From: Thermus thermamylovorans | GTDB taxonomy: Bacteria > Deinococcota > Deinococci > Deinococcales > Thermaceae | Length of the DNA: 37,458 nt | Direction of reading: 5' to 3' | NCBI RefSeq assembly: GCF_004307015.1 | Contig: NZ_SIJL01000012.1 | Location: forward strand, 1 to 37,458 | Shown here: positions 1 to 7,634 of the stretch, one piece after another | How positions within the stretch are numbered: the first letter of the stretch is position 1 | How the letters are laid out: each line of letters starts with the position of its first letter | Program-made: the position numbers and the translations under genes | The notes under the pieces: model-generated | The model's database searches: none | The model's input: the letters and a program-made list of their open reading frames with translations, nothing else | Told to the model about the DNA's origin: nothing

Positions 1-108
1 ATCTCGGAAAAGACCGTGGCCACCTACCGGGAACGGGCGGCGGAAAAGCTCGGCCTGCGAAGCCGGGCCGAGCTGGTACGCTGGGCGGTAGAGGAGAAGC
101 TTGTGTAA
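1..108 (+). CDS. LuxR/NarL-type response regulator, C-terminal end (partial)
   Basis: The window opens inside a reading frame that ends at TAA 106-108. The 35 visible residues are the second half of a LuxR-family helix-turn-helix: a recognition-helix segment (SEKTVATYRERAAEKLGL) followed by the typical ending (SRAELVRWAVEEKLV). In this family the domain binds DNA as a dimer, usually behind a receiver domain that is phosphorylated by a sensor kinase. The receiver half lies outside the window, so the stimulus and targets cannot be named. The gene converges on gltB. Confidence 0.85.
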   Translation: MSEKTVATYRERAAEKLGLRSRAELVRWAVEEKLV

Positions 109-109
109 A

Positions 110-143
110 GGCCTCGAGGCCCCCACCCCGCCCAGGGCGGGGT
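110..143. terminator. Inverted repeats between convergent genes
   Basis: Two dyads fill the 39-bp gap between the regulator stop and the gltB stop: GGCCTCGAGGCC at 110-121, and a 7-bp stem ACCCCGC/GCGGGGT with a 5-base loop at 125-143. Neither has a clear U tract, so termination in either direction is plausible but weakly supported. Confidence 0.35.
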
Positions 144-147
144 ACCC

Positions 148-3100
148 CTACTCCGTGCTCACCCCCTGCTCCACCTGCTGGTTCACGGGCTCCACCATGC
201 GGAAGTGCTGGGCGGGGTCCAGGAGGAGCTTCTCCAGGCGGGCGGCCTTCTCCTCCCGCTTGGCCTCCCGGAGCACCCTTATGTAGGCGGAAAGGAGTTC
301 CCGCACGTCCTCCACGCCCCTGAGGTCCAGGGGCTTCACCGCCACCCTGGCCCCCTTGGCCAGGCGGCGCTTCAGAGCCTCCTCGGTAAGGCCCATCTCC
401 GGCCAGTGCCGGAGGTAGACCCGTCCCCCGGTCATGCCCGAGCAGATCCAAGGGCCAGGGTCCCCCAGGACCAGGGCCCGCCCCCGGGTCATGTACTCGA
501 AGGCGAAACCCTTGGCCTGCGCCCGGGCCGCCAGGTTGCCGAGCTCGTCCCTCAGGGGCCTTTCCGGTTCGCCGCCCAGGATCACATCCGCCCCGGAAAG
601 CCGGATGCAGAAGCGGCTATCGGCCACCCCCTCCACGATGAGGAGACCCCCTATGGCCCCGTAGGCGAAGCTCTTGCCCACGGAGCCATCCACGTAGGCC
701 CCGTAGGGGTTCCGGCCCTTGAGGATGGCCACCGTGCCCCCGAAGGCGCTCTTGGCCACCCCGTCCTGGGCACCCCCTTCCACCACCACCTTCATGCCCT
801 CGAGGTTAAAGGCCGCCAGGCCATTCCCGGCCACGCTCCCCGCATCAAAGCGGAGCTCCACCTCGGCGTCAAAGCCCTTGCCGTAAAGCCTCCTCCGGGC
901 AATCTCCCCTGCCAGGTGGGCCCCCAGGGCGCGGTCGGTGGAGTTCACCGGGCCCTCCTGGAAGACCAGCTTGCGGCTTCCCTCCCCATAAGCCCCCATC
1001 ACCACCTCGGTGATGGTGCGGGTGAGCTGGTTCAAGGGCTTGCGGAGGACGTGGGCCGAGGTGTCCTTAAGCCACTCGGGCTCCTCCACGGGCAGGAAGA
1101 AGTAGGAAAGGTCCAGCTCCTCCAGGTGGTCCCGCTGGTAGAGAAGGTCCACCCGGCCCCTGAGCTCCCGTAGCGAGCGGGCCCCCAAGGCGGCCACCAG
1201 CTCCCTCAGGGCTTCCCCCTTGGCCTCAAAGAAGCGGGTGAGGTGCTCCACCGCCCGGTCCAGATCCTGGGGCACGAAGCGCTTGAGGCCGTGGGCCAGG
1301 GCCTCCTCCAGGGTCTCGATCTGGGTGGTGATGCCCACGTGACAGGTGTCCAGCTGGCAGCCCCGGCAGATGGTGCAACCGATGGCCACCATGGCCATGG
1401 TGGCCATGCCCACCCGGTCCGCCCCCAGGAGGACCATGCGCAGCACGTCGTAGGCGGTCTTGAGGCCGCCATCCGCCCAGAGCTCCACCCGGTCGCGAAG
1501 CCCCGCCCGCACCAGGGCCCGGTGGGCCCGGCGCACCCCGAGCTCCACGGGAAGCCCCGCGTACTTGAGGGCGTGGAGCCTGGCCGCCCCCGTCCCCCCC
1601 TCAAACCCCGAGAGGGTGATGACGTCCGCCCCCGCCTTGGCGATGCCCACGGCGATGGTGCCGATGCCGGGGATGACGGGCACTTTCACCGCCACCAGGG
1701 CCTTGGGGTTCACGGTCTTCAGCTCCTCGATGAGCTGGGCCAGGTCCTCGATGGAGTAGAGGTCGTGGTTGTTGGAGGGGCTGATGAGGTCCACCCCGGG
1801 GACGGCGTTGCGGGCGGCGGCCACCTTGGGGGAAACCTTTTTGCCCGGCAGGTGCCCCCCCTCCCCCGGCTTGGCCCCCTGGCCGATCTTGATCTCGATG
1901 ACGCTGGCGGAGTTCAGCATGTAGGCGTGCACCCCGAAGCGGCCGCTGGCCACCTGCTGCCCCCGCCAGTGGGTGTACCGGCCCAGCATGTCGGGGATCT
2001 CCCCGCCCTCCCCGTTGATGCAGAGCATGTTGAGGCGCTTGGCCGCCTCCACGTAGGCGCGGAAGGAGGCTTCCCCCTGCGAACCGAAGCTCATGGCGCT
2101 GATGAGGAAGGGCAGGGAGTGCCCCCCCACGGAGAGGTCCACCTCCTCCGGGGCCACCTCGCTCCTTTCCGGGAAGCGCACCTCCAGAAGCTGCCTGGCC
2201 GCCACGGGGCTTTCCCGTTCCAGGGAGCGCACCTTCTCCTGGAAGTGGGCGTAGGGGGCCTGGCCGCTGGCCACCTCCTGGGCCGCCTTGTAGATCCGGG
2301 GGTTGAAGCGGAAGTCCTTGGCGGGGAGGACCTTTTCCGCCCGCAGGAAGCCTTCCCGTTCCAGGAGGGTGCGCTCCAGCTCCAAAAAGCCGTAGCCCCC
2401 CTCCTCCGAGCCCAGGAAGTTCCGGGTGCCGAAGAGCTCGGCCAGCTCCGGCTTGAGGCCGAGGGCGCTGAAGATCCGCCCGTAGCCCCTTAGCTCGTGG
2501 ATGCCCATGGTGGAGATGACCTTCTCCAGGCCCTTGCGCAGGGCTTCCAGGGCGCCCGCCACCCCCTTCCTCCCCTCCAGGGCCCGGGCCTTTTCCTCCA
2601 AAAGCCAGGGAGCCACCGCCTCCGCCCCCAGGCCCAGGAGGAAGGCCAGGTCGTGCAGGTTGCGCACGCCCCCGGAGTGGACCAGGAGGGAGGTACGCCG
2701 CCTGAGGGCGACGCCCTCCCCGTCCCGCTTCAGGAGGGCCCGGTTCACCGCGGCCACCGCCAGGCCGATGTCGATCCAGATGCCTCCCTGGAAGGCCTCC
2801 CGGTCGGAGAGGATGAGGACCTCCGCCCCCGCCTCCACCGCCTTAACCGCCTCCTCCTCCAGGCGCTTAAGCCCGAGAAGAAGCCCCTCCTCCACAGCGA
2901 ACTGGGGCACGAGGGTGGCGGTCTTGAAGCGGGATTTCACCTCGCCCAGGGTCAGGGTGCCGAAGCTTTCCGCAAGGCCCTGGTCCTCCTCCAAGACGAT
3001 GGGCAAAAGAAGCTCCTCCACCCTTCCCCCGCCCCGCCCGTCGGGCAGGGGGCGGCGGCCCAAGAGGGTGCGGGTGGAGAAGTGCTCGATCTCCCTTTCG

Positions 3101-4626
3101 CGGTCGATGGCGGGGTTGGTCACCACCGCCACGGTTTCCTTGAAGAACTCGGCGAGGTTGGGCTTCTCCGGGTTCAAGGCGGCCAGGGGGCCGTCGTAGC
3201 CCAGGGAGCCGATGGGCTCGTTCCCGGTCTTGGCCAGGGCCTCGAGGTAGGCGGCGTCCCAGCGGTCCCAGCCATAGGCCCGCTCCAGGCCCAAAGGAGG
3301 CGGGGCAGGCTTTTCCTCCACCTCCACCCCGCTCCCCCCGGCCACGGGGGGCGGGGCCTGGCGGATGGGCCCCGCAAGGTGGATCCGGTACCCCTCCACG
3401 GGGACGCGGGCGGCGATCCGCTCCAGCACCAGGCGCTGGTGCCGGTCGAAGGGCAGCACCCTGGCCCCTTCCGGGGTGAGGCGCAGGTGGACCTTTTCCC
3501 CGGGGGCCAGGGGCTTGGGTTCGGTGACGAACTCCTCGGCGCTGAAGACCCCCCTTTCGGAGGAGAAGACGATCTCGTAGGGGGTCTCGAACTGCCAGAG
3601 GGGACGGAGGCCCATGGCGTCCGTGGCGAAGACCGCCTCGTCCCGGTGGCGGCTCACGATGGCCGCGGGGCCCTGGGCCAGGGGGCCAAAGCGCTGTCTC
3701 AGGGCCAGGTAGAGGTCCTGAAGTTCGGGGGCTAAGCCCTTCACCTCCCCCAGCACCGGGGGGAAGACCAGGTCCATGGCCTCGGGAAGGGTGAGGCCAA
3801 AGCGGTAGATGAGCCCCTCCAGCATGCGGTTCAGGTCCTGGGAGTCCGAGCCCCCGGTGCGGGGGATGCCCAGGAAGTCCAGCTCCCGCCGGAGGCGCTC
3901 GATGGTGTTGATCTCCCCGTTGTGGCCCAGAAGGCCGAAAGGCTGCACCTGCTCGAAGGTGGAGAGGGTGTTGGTGGAGTAGCGGTTGTGCCCCAGGGCG
4001 ATGGCGCTCTTGAACTCGGGCCGGGAGAGCTCGGGGTAGTAGCGCTTCAAAAGCTCCGCCGCCCCCCGCACCTTGTAAACCACGCTGTGGGTGGAAAGGG
4101 AGACCACGTGGAGGGGGAACTGGGCCTCGAGCCTCAGGCCCAGCTCCCAAAGGGGCGCATCCCCATCGGGGCTGAGCCCCGCCACCTGGAGGAAGAGGGG
4201 CTCCGTGCGGCGGCCCACCGGGCCCAGGACCTCGCTCACCACCTCCCCCAGGCGGAGGTGGACGGGCCGCACCCCAAAGCGCTGCCCCTCCTGCTTGAGG
4301 AGGGCGTAGAACTCCTCCACCCGGGCGACCTCCCCCTTGGGCAGGAAGAAGTGGCCCACGAAGAAGCGGGGGTTGAAGGCCAGCTCGGGCTCCAGCCCCG
4401 CCTCCTCCAGGAAGCGGGCCCACAGCTCCCGGGGGATGTCGGTTTGGATCCCGGTCCCATCTCCCTCGCCTCGGATGGCCCCCGCCCGGTGGGCCATGCG
4501 GTAAAGGCTTTCCAGGGTCCTCCGCACGATGCGGTGGGAGGGCTTGCCGCTTTTCTCCGCCATGGCGATGATGCCGCAGGCGTCCTGGCCTAGGGGGATG
4601 TCCGGGTAGGCTTCCTTCCAGGTCAT
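148..4626 (-). CDS. gltB: Glutamate synthase large (alpha) subunit
   Basis: This 1492-residue protein has the size and architecture of bacterial GltB, which transfers the glutamine amide nitrogen to 2-oxoglutarate to make two glutamates. An N-terminal class-II glutamine amidotransferase domain has Cys17 as the probable nucleophile after removal of a 16-residue propeptide (DACGII), with HRAGAIRGEGDGTGIQTDIP and GHNRYSTNT motifs. A central domain and an FMN/2-oxoglutarate barrel follow. The 3Fe-4S cysteines are C1084, C1090 and C1095 (CTICRGCQLDTC), and a GXGXG beta-helix domain closes the protein. ATG 4626 has AAGGAG eight bases upstream and a good promoter further up. No small subunit (gltD) lies beside it, so the electron-donor partner must be encoded elsewhere. 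Confidence 0.96.
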   Translation of the reverse strand: MTWKEAYPDIPLGQDACGIIAMAEKSGKPSHRIVRRTLESLYRMAHRAGAIRGEGDGTGIQTDIPRELWARFLEEAGLEPELAFNPRFFVGHFFLPKGEVARVEEFYALLKQEGQRFGVRPVHLRLGEVVSEVLGPVGRRTEPLFLQVAGLSPDGDAPLWELGLRLEAQFPLHVVSLSTHSVVYKVRGAAELLKRYYPELSRPEFKSAIALGHNRYSTNTLSTFEQVQPFGLLGHNGEINTIERLRRELDFLGIPRTGGSDSQDLNRMLEGLIYRFGLTLPEAMDLVFPPVLGEVKGLAPELQDLYLALRQRFGPLAQGPAAIVSRHRDEAVFATDAMGLRPLWQFETPYEIVFSSERGVFSAEEFVTEPKPLAPGEKVHLRLTPEGARVLPFDRHQRLVLERIAARVPVEGYRIHLAGPIRQAPPPVAGGSGVEVEEKPAPPPLGLERAYGWDRWDAAYLEALAKTGNEPIGSLGYDGPLAALNPEKPNLAEFFKETVAVVTNPAIDREREIEHFSTRTLLGRRPLPDGRGGGRVEELLLPIVLEEDQGLAESFGTLTLGEVKSRFKTATLVPQFAVEEGLLLGLKRLEEEAVKAVEAGAEVLILSDREAFQGGIWIDIGLAVAAVNRALLKRDGEGVALRRRTSLLVHSGGVRNLHDLAFLLGLGAEAVAPWLLEEKARALEGRKGVAGALEALRKGLEKVISTMGIHELRGYGRIFSALGLKPELAELFGTRNFLGSEEGGYGFLELERTLLEREGFLRAEKVLPAKDFRFNPRIYKAAQEVASGQAPYAHFQEKVRSLERESPVAARQLLEVRFPERSEVAPEEVDLSVGGHSLPFLISAMSFGSQGEASFRAYVEAAKRLNMLCINGEGGEIPDMLGRYTHWRGQQVASGRFGVHAYMLNSASVIEIKIGQGAKPGEGGHLPGKKVSPKVAAARNAVPGVDLISPSNNHDLYSIEDLAQLIEELKTVNPKALVAVKVPVIPGIGTIAVGIAKAGADVITLSGFEGGTGAARLHALKYAGLPVELGVRRAHRALVRAGLRDRVELWADGGLKTAYDVLRMVLLGADRVGMATMAMVAIGCTICRGCQLDTCHVGITTQIETLEEALAHGLKRFVPQDLDRAVEHLTRFFEAKGEALRELVAALGARSLRELRGRVDLLYQRDHLEELDLSYFFLPVEEPEWLKDTSAHVLRKPLNQLTRTITEVVMGAYGEGSRKLVFQEGPVNSTDRALGAHLAGEIARRRLYGKGFDAEVELRFDAGSVAGNGLAAFNLEGMKVVVEGGAQDGVAKSAFGGTVAILKGRNPYGAYVDGSVGKSFAYGAIGGLLIVEGVADSRFCIRLSGADVILGGEPERPLRDELGNLAARAQAKGFAFEYMTRGRALVLGDPGPWICSGMTGGRVYLRHWPEMGLTEEALKRRLAKGARVAVKPLDLRGVEDVRELLSAYIRVLREAKREEKAARLEKLLLDPAQHFRMVEPVNQQVEQGVSTE

Positions 4627-4688
4627 CTTGGGGGCTCCTTTTGGGCGCTGGGTCTCGTTGCGGCAAAGAAATGCACGTCGTTCCCTGG

Positions 4689-4717
4689 ATTATACAGGGC
4701 ATCCGGGAGGGGGTCAA
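4689..4717 (-). promoter_or_regulatory. Sigma-A promoter of gltB
   Basis: On the minus strand there is TTGACC (4717-4712), a 17-base spacer and TATAAT (4694-4689). This is one of the two best promoters in the window. Transcription should start near 4682, giving a leader of about 55 bases with AAGGAG at 4640-4635 before the gltB ATG. Confidence 0.85.
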
Positions 4718-4738
4718 GGAGCTTGGGAAGGAGGGCAC

Positions 4739-5197
4739 TTATCCCGGCACCCGGTGGAAGGCGTTGAGGAAGAGGGGCAGGGCCTCCGCGCGGGCCTCCT
4801 GCTCCTTGAGGGCCTCCTCGAAGGCCCGGGGAGCCATGAGGAGGTGGGGAAGCCTGAGCCAGCCCAGGTAGTACTCCCCCGCCTGCCCCGGGTAGCGGAG
4901 GCGGGCCCGCTCCTCGGGGAAGAGGAGGCCCTCAAAGGCCAAGGGGGAGGCCCAGTGAGGGGCTTGGGCCGTGCGGCGCAGAAACTCCTTGAGCCTTAAG
5001 GGGTTGCTCCAGACCCCAAAACGCAGCCGCTCGTCCAGGGCCTCCAGGGCGGCGAAGCGCCCCGCCTGGGCCAGCTCCAGGCGCCTCAGGCGGAGCCTGG
5101 CGTACTGGCTCAAGGAAAGGATCTCCCGGGAAAGCCCCGAGGCCACCAGGAGCCTCGAGGCCACCACGTAGTCCTGGTACTCCCGGTAAGGGTCCAC
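4739..5197 (-). CDS. Hypothetical protein, 152 residues
   Basis: I do not recognise this protein. It starts with GTG at 5197 and runs to TAA. The sequence is mostly helical and arginine/leucine rich (EILSLSQYARLRLRRLELAQ), then has an aromatic segment (YYLGWLRLPHLLMAP), with no signal peptide or clear membrane span. I chose the GTG because CATCCT sits exactly 6 bases upstream, matching the leaderless pattern of many genes here; the frame stays open upstream but loses protein-like composition. It is divergent from the small winged-helix-like gene at 5237 with only 39 bp between start codons, so the two may be regulated together. The gltB promoter lies just beyond its 3' end. Confidence 0.6.
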   Translation of the reverse strand: MDPYREYQDYVVASRLLVASGLSREILSLSQYARLRLRRLELAQAGRFAALEALDERLRFGVWSNPLRLKEFLRRTAQAPHWASPLAFEGLLFPEERARLRYPGQAGEYYLGWLRLPHLLMAPRAFEEALKEQEARAEALPLFLNAFHRVPG

Positions 5198-5203
5198 GGC
5201 CCC

Positions 5204-5230
5204 AGGATGCCACGGGAGGCGGGGTAGGAT
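5204..5230. promoter_or_regulatory. Divergent leaderless -10 elements
   Basis: On the plus strand TAGGAT (5225-5230) lies 6 bases before ATG 5237. On the minus strand CATCCT (5209-5204) lies 6 bases before GTG 5197. Both genes would give leaderless transcripts from promoters about 20 bp apart. The minus-strand element is a weaker match. Confidence 0.5.
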
Positions 5231-5236
5231 GGTGGC

Positions 5237-5467
5237 ATGGACCGGAAGGGCTGGGTCTTGCGGGCGGTGGAGGCCCTGGGCTTCGCCACCATGAAGGACA
5301 TCCAGCGCTACCTGGACGAGGAGGGGGAGGCCTTCTCCAAAAAGGAGCTTCAGGACACGCTGGAAGCCCTGGTGCGGGAGGGGAGGCTGGAGGAGAAGGA
5401 GGGCACCTACCGCCCCGCCCGCAAGAGGGGGAGCGGGGAGGCCTTCCAAAGGCTATTCGGCGAGTGA
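5237..5467 (+). CDS. Small winged-helix-like protein, 76 residues
   Basis: The protein looks like a compact winged-helix fold: helix 1 (GWVLRAVEALGFATMKDIQRYL), a second helix (KKELQDTLEALVREGRL), then a short wing (EEKEGTYRPARKRG). This resembles small DNA-binding proteins of the MarR/ArsR superfamily, but no specific family is recognised, so regulation of its divergent neighbour is inference. ATG 5237 follows TAGGAT by 6 bases. It ends 8 bp from the end of convergent guaB. Confidence 0.6.
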   Translation: MDRKGWVLRAVEALGFATMKDIQRYLDEEGEAFSKKELQDTLEALVREGRLEEKEGTYRPARKRGSGEAFQRLFGE

Positions 5468-5475
5468 GGGGGGCC

Positions 5476-7045
<1,570 letters not shown>

Positions 7046-7051
7046 ACCGGT

Positions 7052-7225
7052 AGAGGGGGTGGGAACCTGATTCGGACCGCCGGTATTCCGGGCCTGCATT
7101 CGGGGTAGAGCATTTAGGCATCTCAAGATTCGCACAAGGTATTGCCGGTGTATTCAGGGTTGCATTTCCAGCAGGCGCATTGGGTAAGCCCCGCAGGGCC
7201 CCTTCGCCCTGCGGGGCTTTGCCTT
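7052..7225 (+). ncRNA. Putative small RNA of unknown family
   Basis: Between an extended -10 (7037-7045) and an intrinsic terminator (7186-7219) lie about 135 bases with no open frame of note and lower GC than the genes around. It contains an imperfect direct repeat: 7079-7101 (begins GCCGGTATTC) and 7144-7168 (begins GCCGGTGTATTC), both continuing into a GGG..TGCATT segment. A 6-bp pairing GCCTGC/GCAGGC (7092-7097 with 7170-7175) could close a large domain. I compared it by memory with 6S RNA, SRP RNA, tmRNA and RNase P RNA and found no match. The function is unknown. Confidence 0.4.
7186..7219 (+). terminator. Strong intrinsic terminator of the small RNA
   Basis: A perfect 13-bp stem, AAGCCCCGCAGGG (7186-7198) with CCCTGCGGGGCTT (7207-7219), plus one further C-G pair, encloses a 6-base loop and is followed by TGCCTTTC. 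No coding gene ends upstream on this strand, so it must close a non-coding transcript or act as an insulator. Confidence 0.8.
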
Positions 7226-7275
7226 TCGTAGCCTGTTCCCCTGAGCCCGGAAGCCCCCTGCCAGAGCGAGCCCCT

Positions 7276-7307
7276 ACCCAGCTGGCCGGAGGTGTGCTAG
7301 GCTGGGT
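7276..7307 (+). other. Dyad overlapping an extended -10-like element
   Basis: ACCCAGC (7276-7282) and GCTGGGT (7301-7307) form an inverted repeat that overlaps an extended -10, TGC-TAGGCT (7295-7303). No useful reading frame starts just downstream, since GTG 7306 reaches a stop after four codons. The rest of 7220-7384 holds nothing else recognisable apart from the repeat at 7350 described separately. Confidence 0.3.
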
Positions 7308-7349
7308 GATAGTAATCTGAACGAGTCCAGCTTTTTGTGACCCGATGGG

Positions 7350-7402
7350 CAGTTTTACTCGTGTTCATACCTATTCTTCCCCTCTTGACAGTTTTACCCG
7401 TG
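7350..7402 (+). repeat. Pair of 14-bp direct repeats at the peptide-gene promoter
   Basis: CAGTTTTACTCGTG (7350-7363) and CAGTTTTACCCGTG (7389-7402) agree at 13 of 14 positions and are spaced 39 bp start to start. The second copy lies between the -35 and -10 of the peptide promoter and uses the last two bases of TTGACA. This placement is typical of operator sites, but no regulator can be named. Confidence 0.6.
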
Positions 7403-7413
7403 CCTCCTAGAGT
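7385..7413 (+). promoter_or_regulatory. Near-consensus sigma-A promoter of the small peptide gene
   Basis: TTGACA (7385-7390) is a perfect -35, followed by a 17-base spacer and TAGAGT (7408-7413). Transcription should start near 7420. The leader has a CGGGG/CCCCG hairpin (7428-7443) and three GGAGG blocks (7443, 7449, 7458) ahead of the start codons. Confidence 0.85.
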
Positions 7414-7469
7414 GAAAACCAAGCAAACGGGGCCGAACCCCCGGAGGCGGAGGAAAAGGAGGGATGAAG

Positions 7470-7559
7470 ATGAAGAAGCTGATCGCTAAGGTTCTGGCGC
7501 TTCTCGGCTCCCTGGTGGCTCTGGGGCTGGCGGCTGGAGCGAGCTTGCACTGGAAGTAA
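7470..7559 (+). CDS. Small hydrophobic peptide, 29 residues (31 from an upstream ATG)
   Basis: ATG 7470 has GGAGG (7458-7462) at an ideal 7-base spacing. ATG 7464 in the same frame has that block too close but another at 7449-7453. The peptide has a lysine-rich start (MKKLIAK), one hydrophobic helix of Leu/Ala/Val/Gly, and a short polar end SLHWK. The AAGA-SLHWK junction resembles a signal-peptidase site, so it could be a membrane peptide or precursor of a tiny secreted peptide (inference). It is a monocistronic unit with its own strong promoter and terminator, which argues against chance. I do not recognise a family; a hydrophobic type-I-like toxin is another possibility. Confidence 0.65.
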   Translation: MKKLIAKVLALLGSLVALGLAAGASLHWK

Positions 7560-7585
7560 AAACGGCCACGCGCTGGCCGTTTTTT
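7560..7585 (+). terminator. Intrinsic terminator of the small peptide gene
   Basis: The stem AAACGGCCA (7560-7568) and TGGCCGTTT (7574-7582) has a CGCGC loop and ends in six T residues (7580-7585). It starts at the last base region of the peptide stop codon, so the transcript would be about 165 bases. The opposite strand also has a run of T, so it may work both ways. Confidence 0.92.
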
Positions 7586-7616
7586 CGTTTGGGGTCCCCT
7601 TTTCCAGGGGACCTTG

Positions 7617-7625
7617 TGCTATCCT
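7617..7625 (+). promoter_or_regulatory. Extended -10 element of the HD-GYP gene
   Basis: TGC-TATCCT (hexamer 7620-7625) is followed by 9 bases and ATG 7635. The same GTGCTATCCTAAG string occurs before the coiled-coil gene at 16401, which supports it as a real promoter motif. Confidence 0.6.
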
Positions 7626-7634
7626 AAGGGCCGT

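Noticed and set aside
205-4593. Several long open frames on the plus strand across gltB (for example 205-1173, 1243-2493, 2497-3735)
   Set aside because: They are antisense to a clear full-length gltB and have Gly/Pro/His/Arg-rich composition typical of shadows in high-GC DNA.
7095-7131. tRNA-like stretch (GGGGTAGAGCA resembling a D-arm)
   Set aside because: The matching GCTC half of the D-stem, a T-arm (GGTTCRA) and an acceptor stem are all missing.
7411-7463. Possible cyclic-di-GMP-I riboswitch (AAGCAAACGGGG) before the peptide
   Set aside because: Only a short GCAAAC string agrees; the second GC-AAAG loop and the two long helices of the class are absent, and the leader is too short.
7052-7470. 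Type I toxin-antitoxin reading with the small RNA as antisense to the peptide mRNA
   Set aside because: Only about five bases (TTCGG with CCGAA in the leader loop) pair, and no promoter on the opposite strand of the peptide gene is evident. It is kept only as an alternative.
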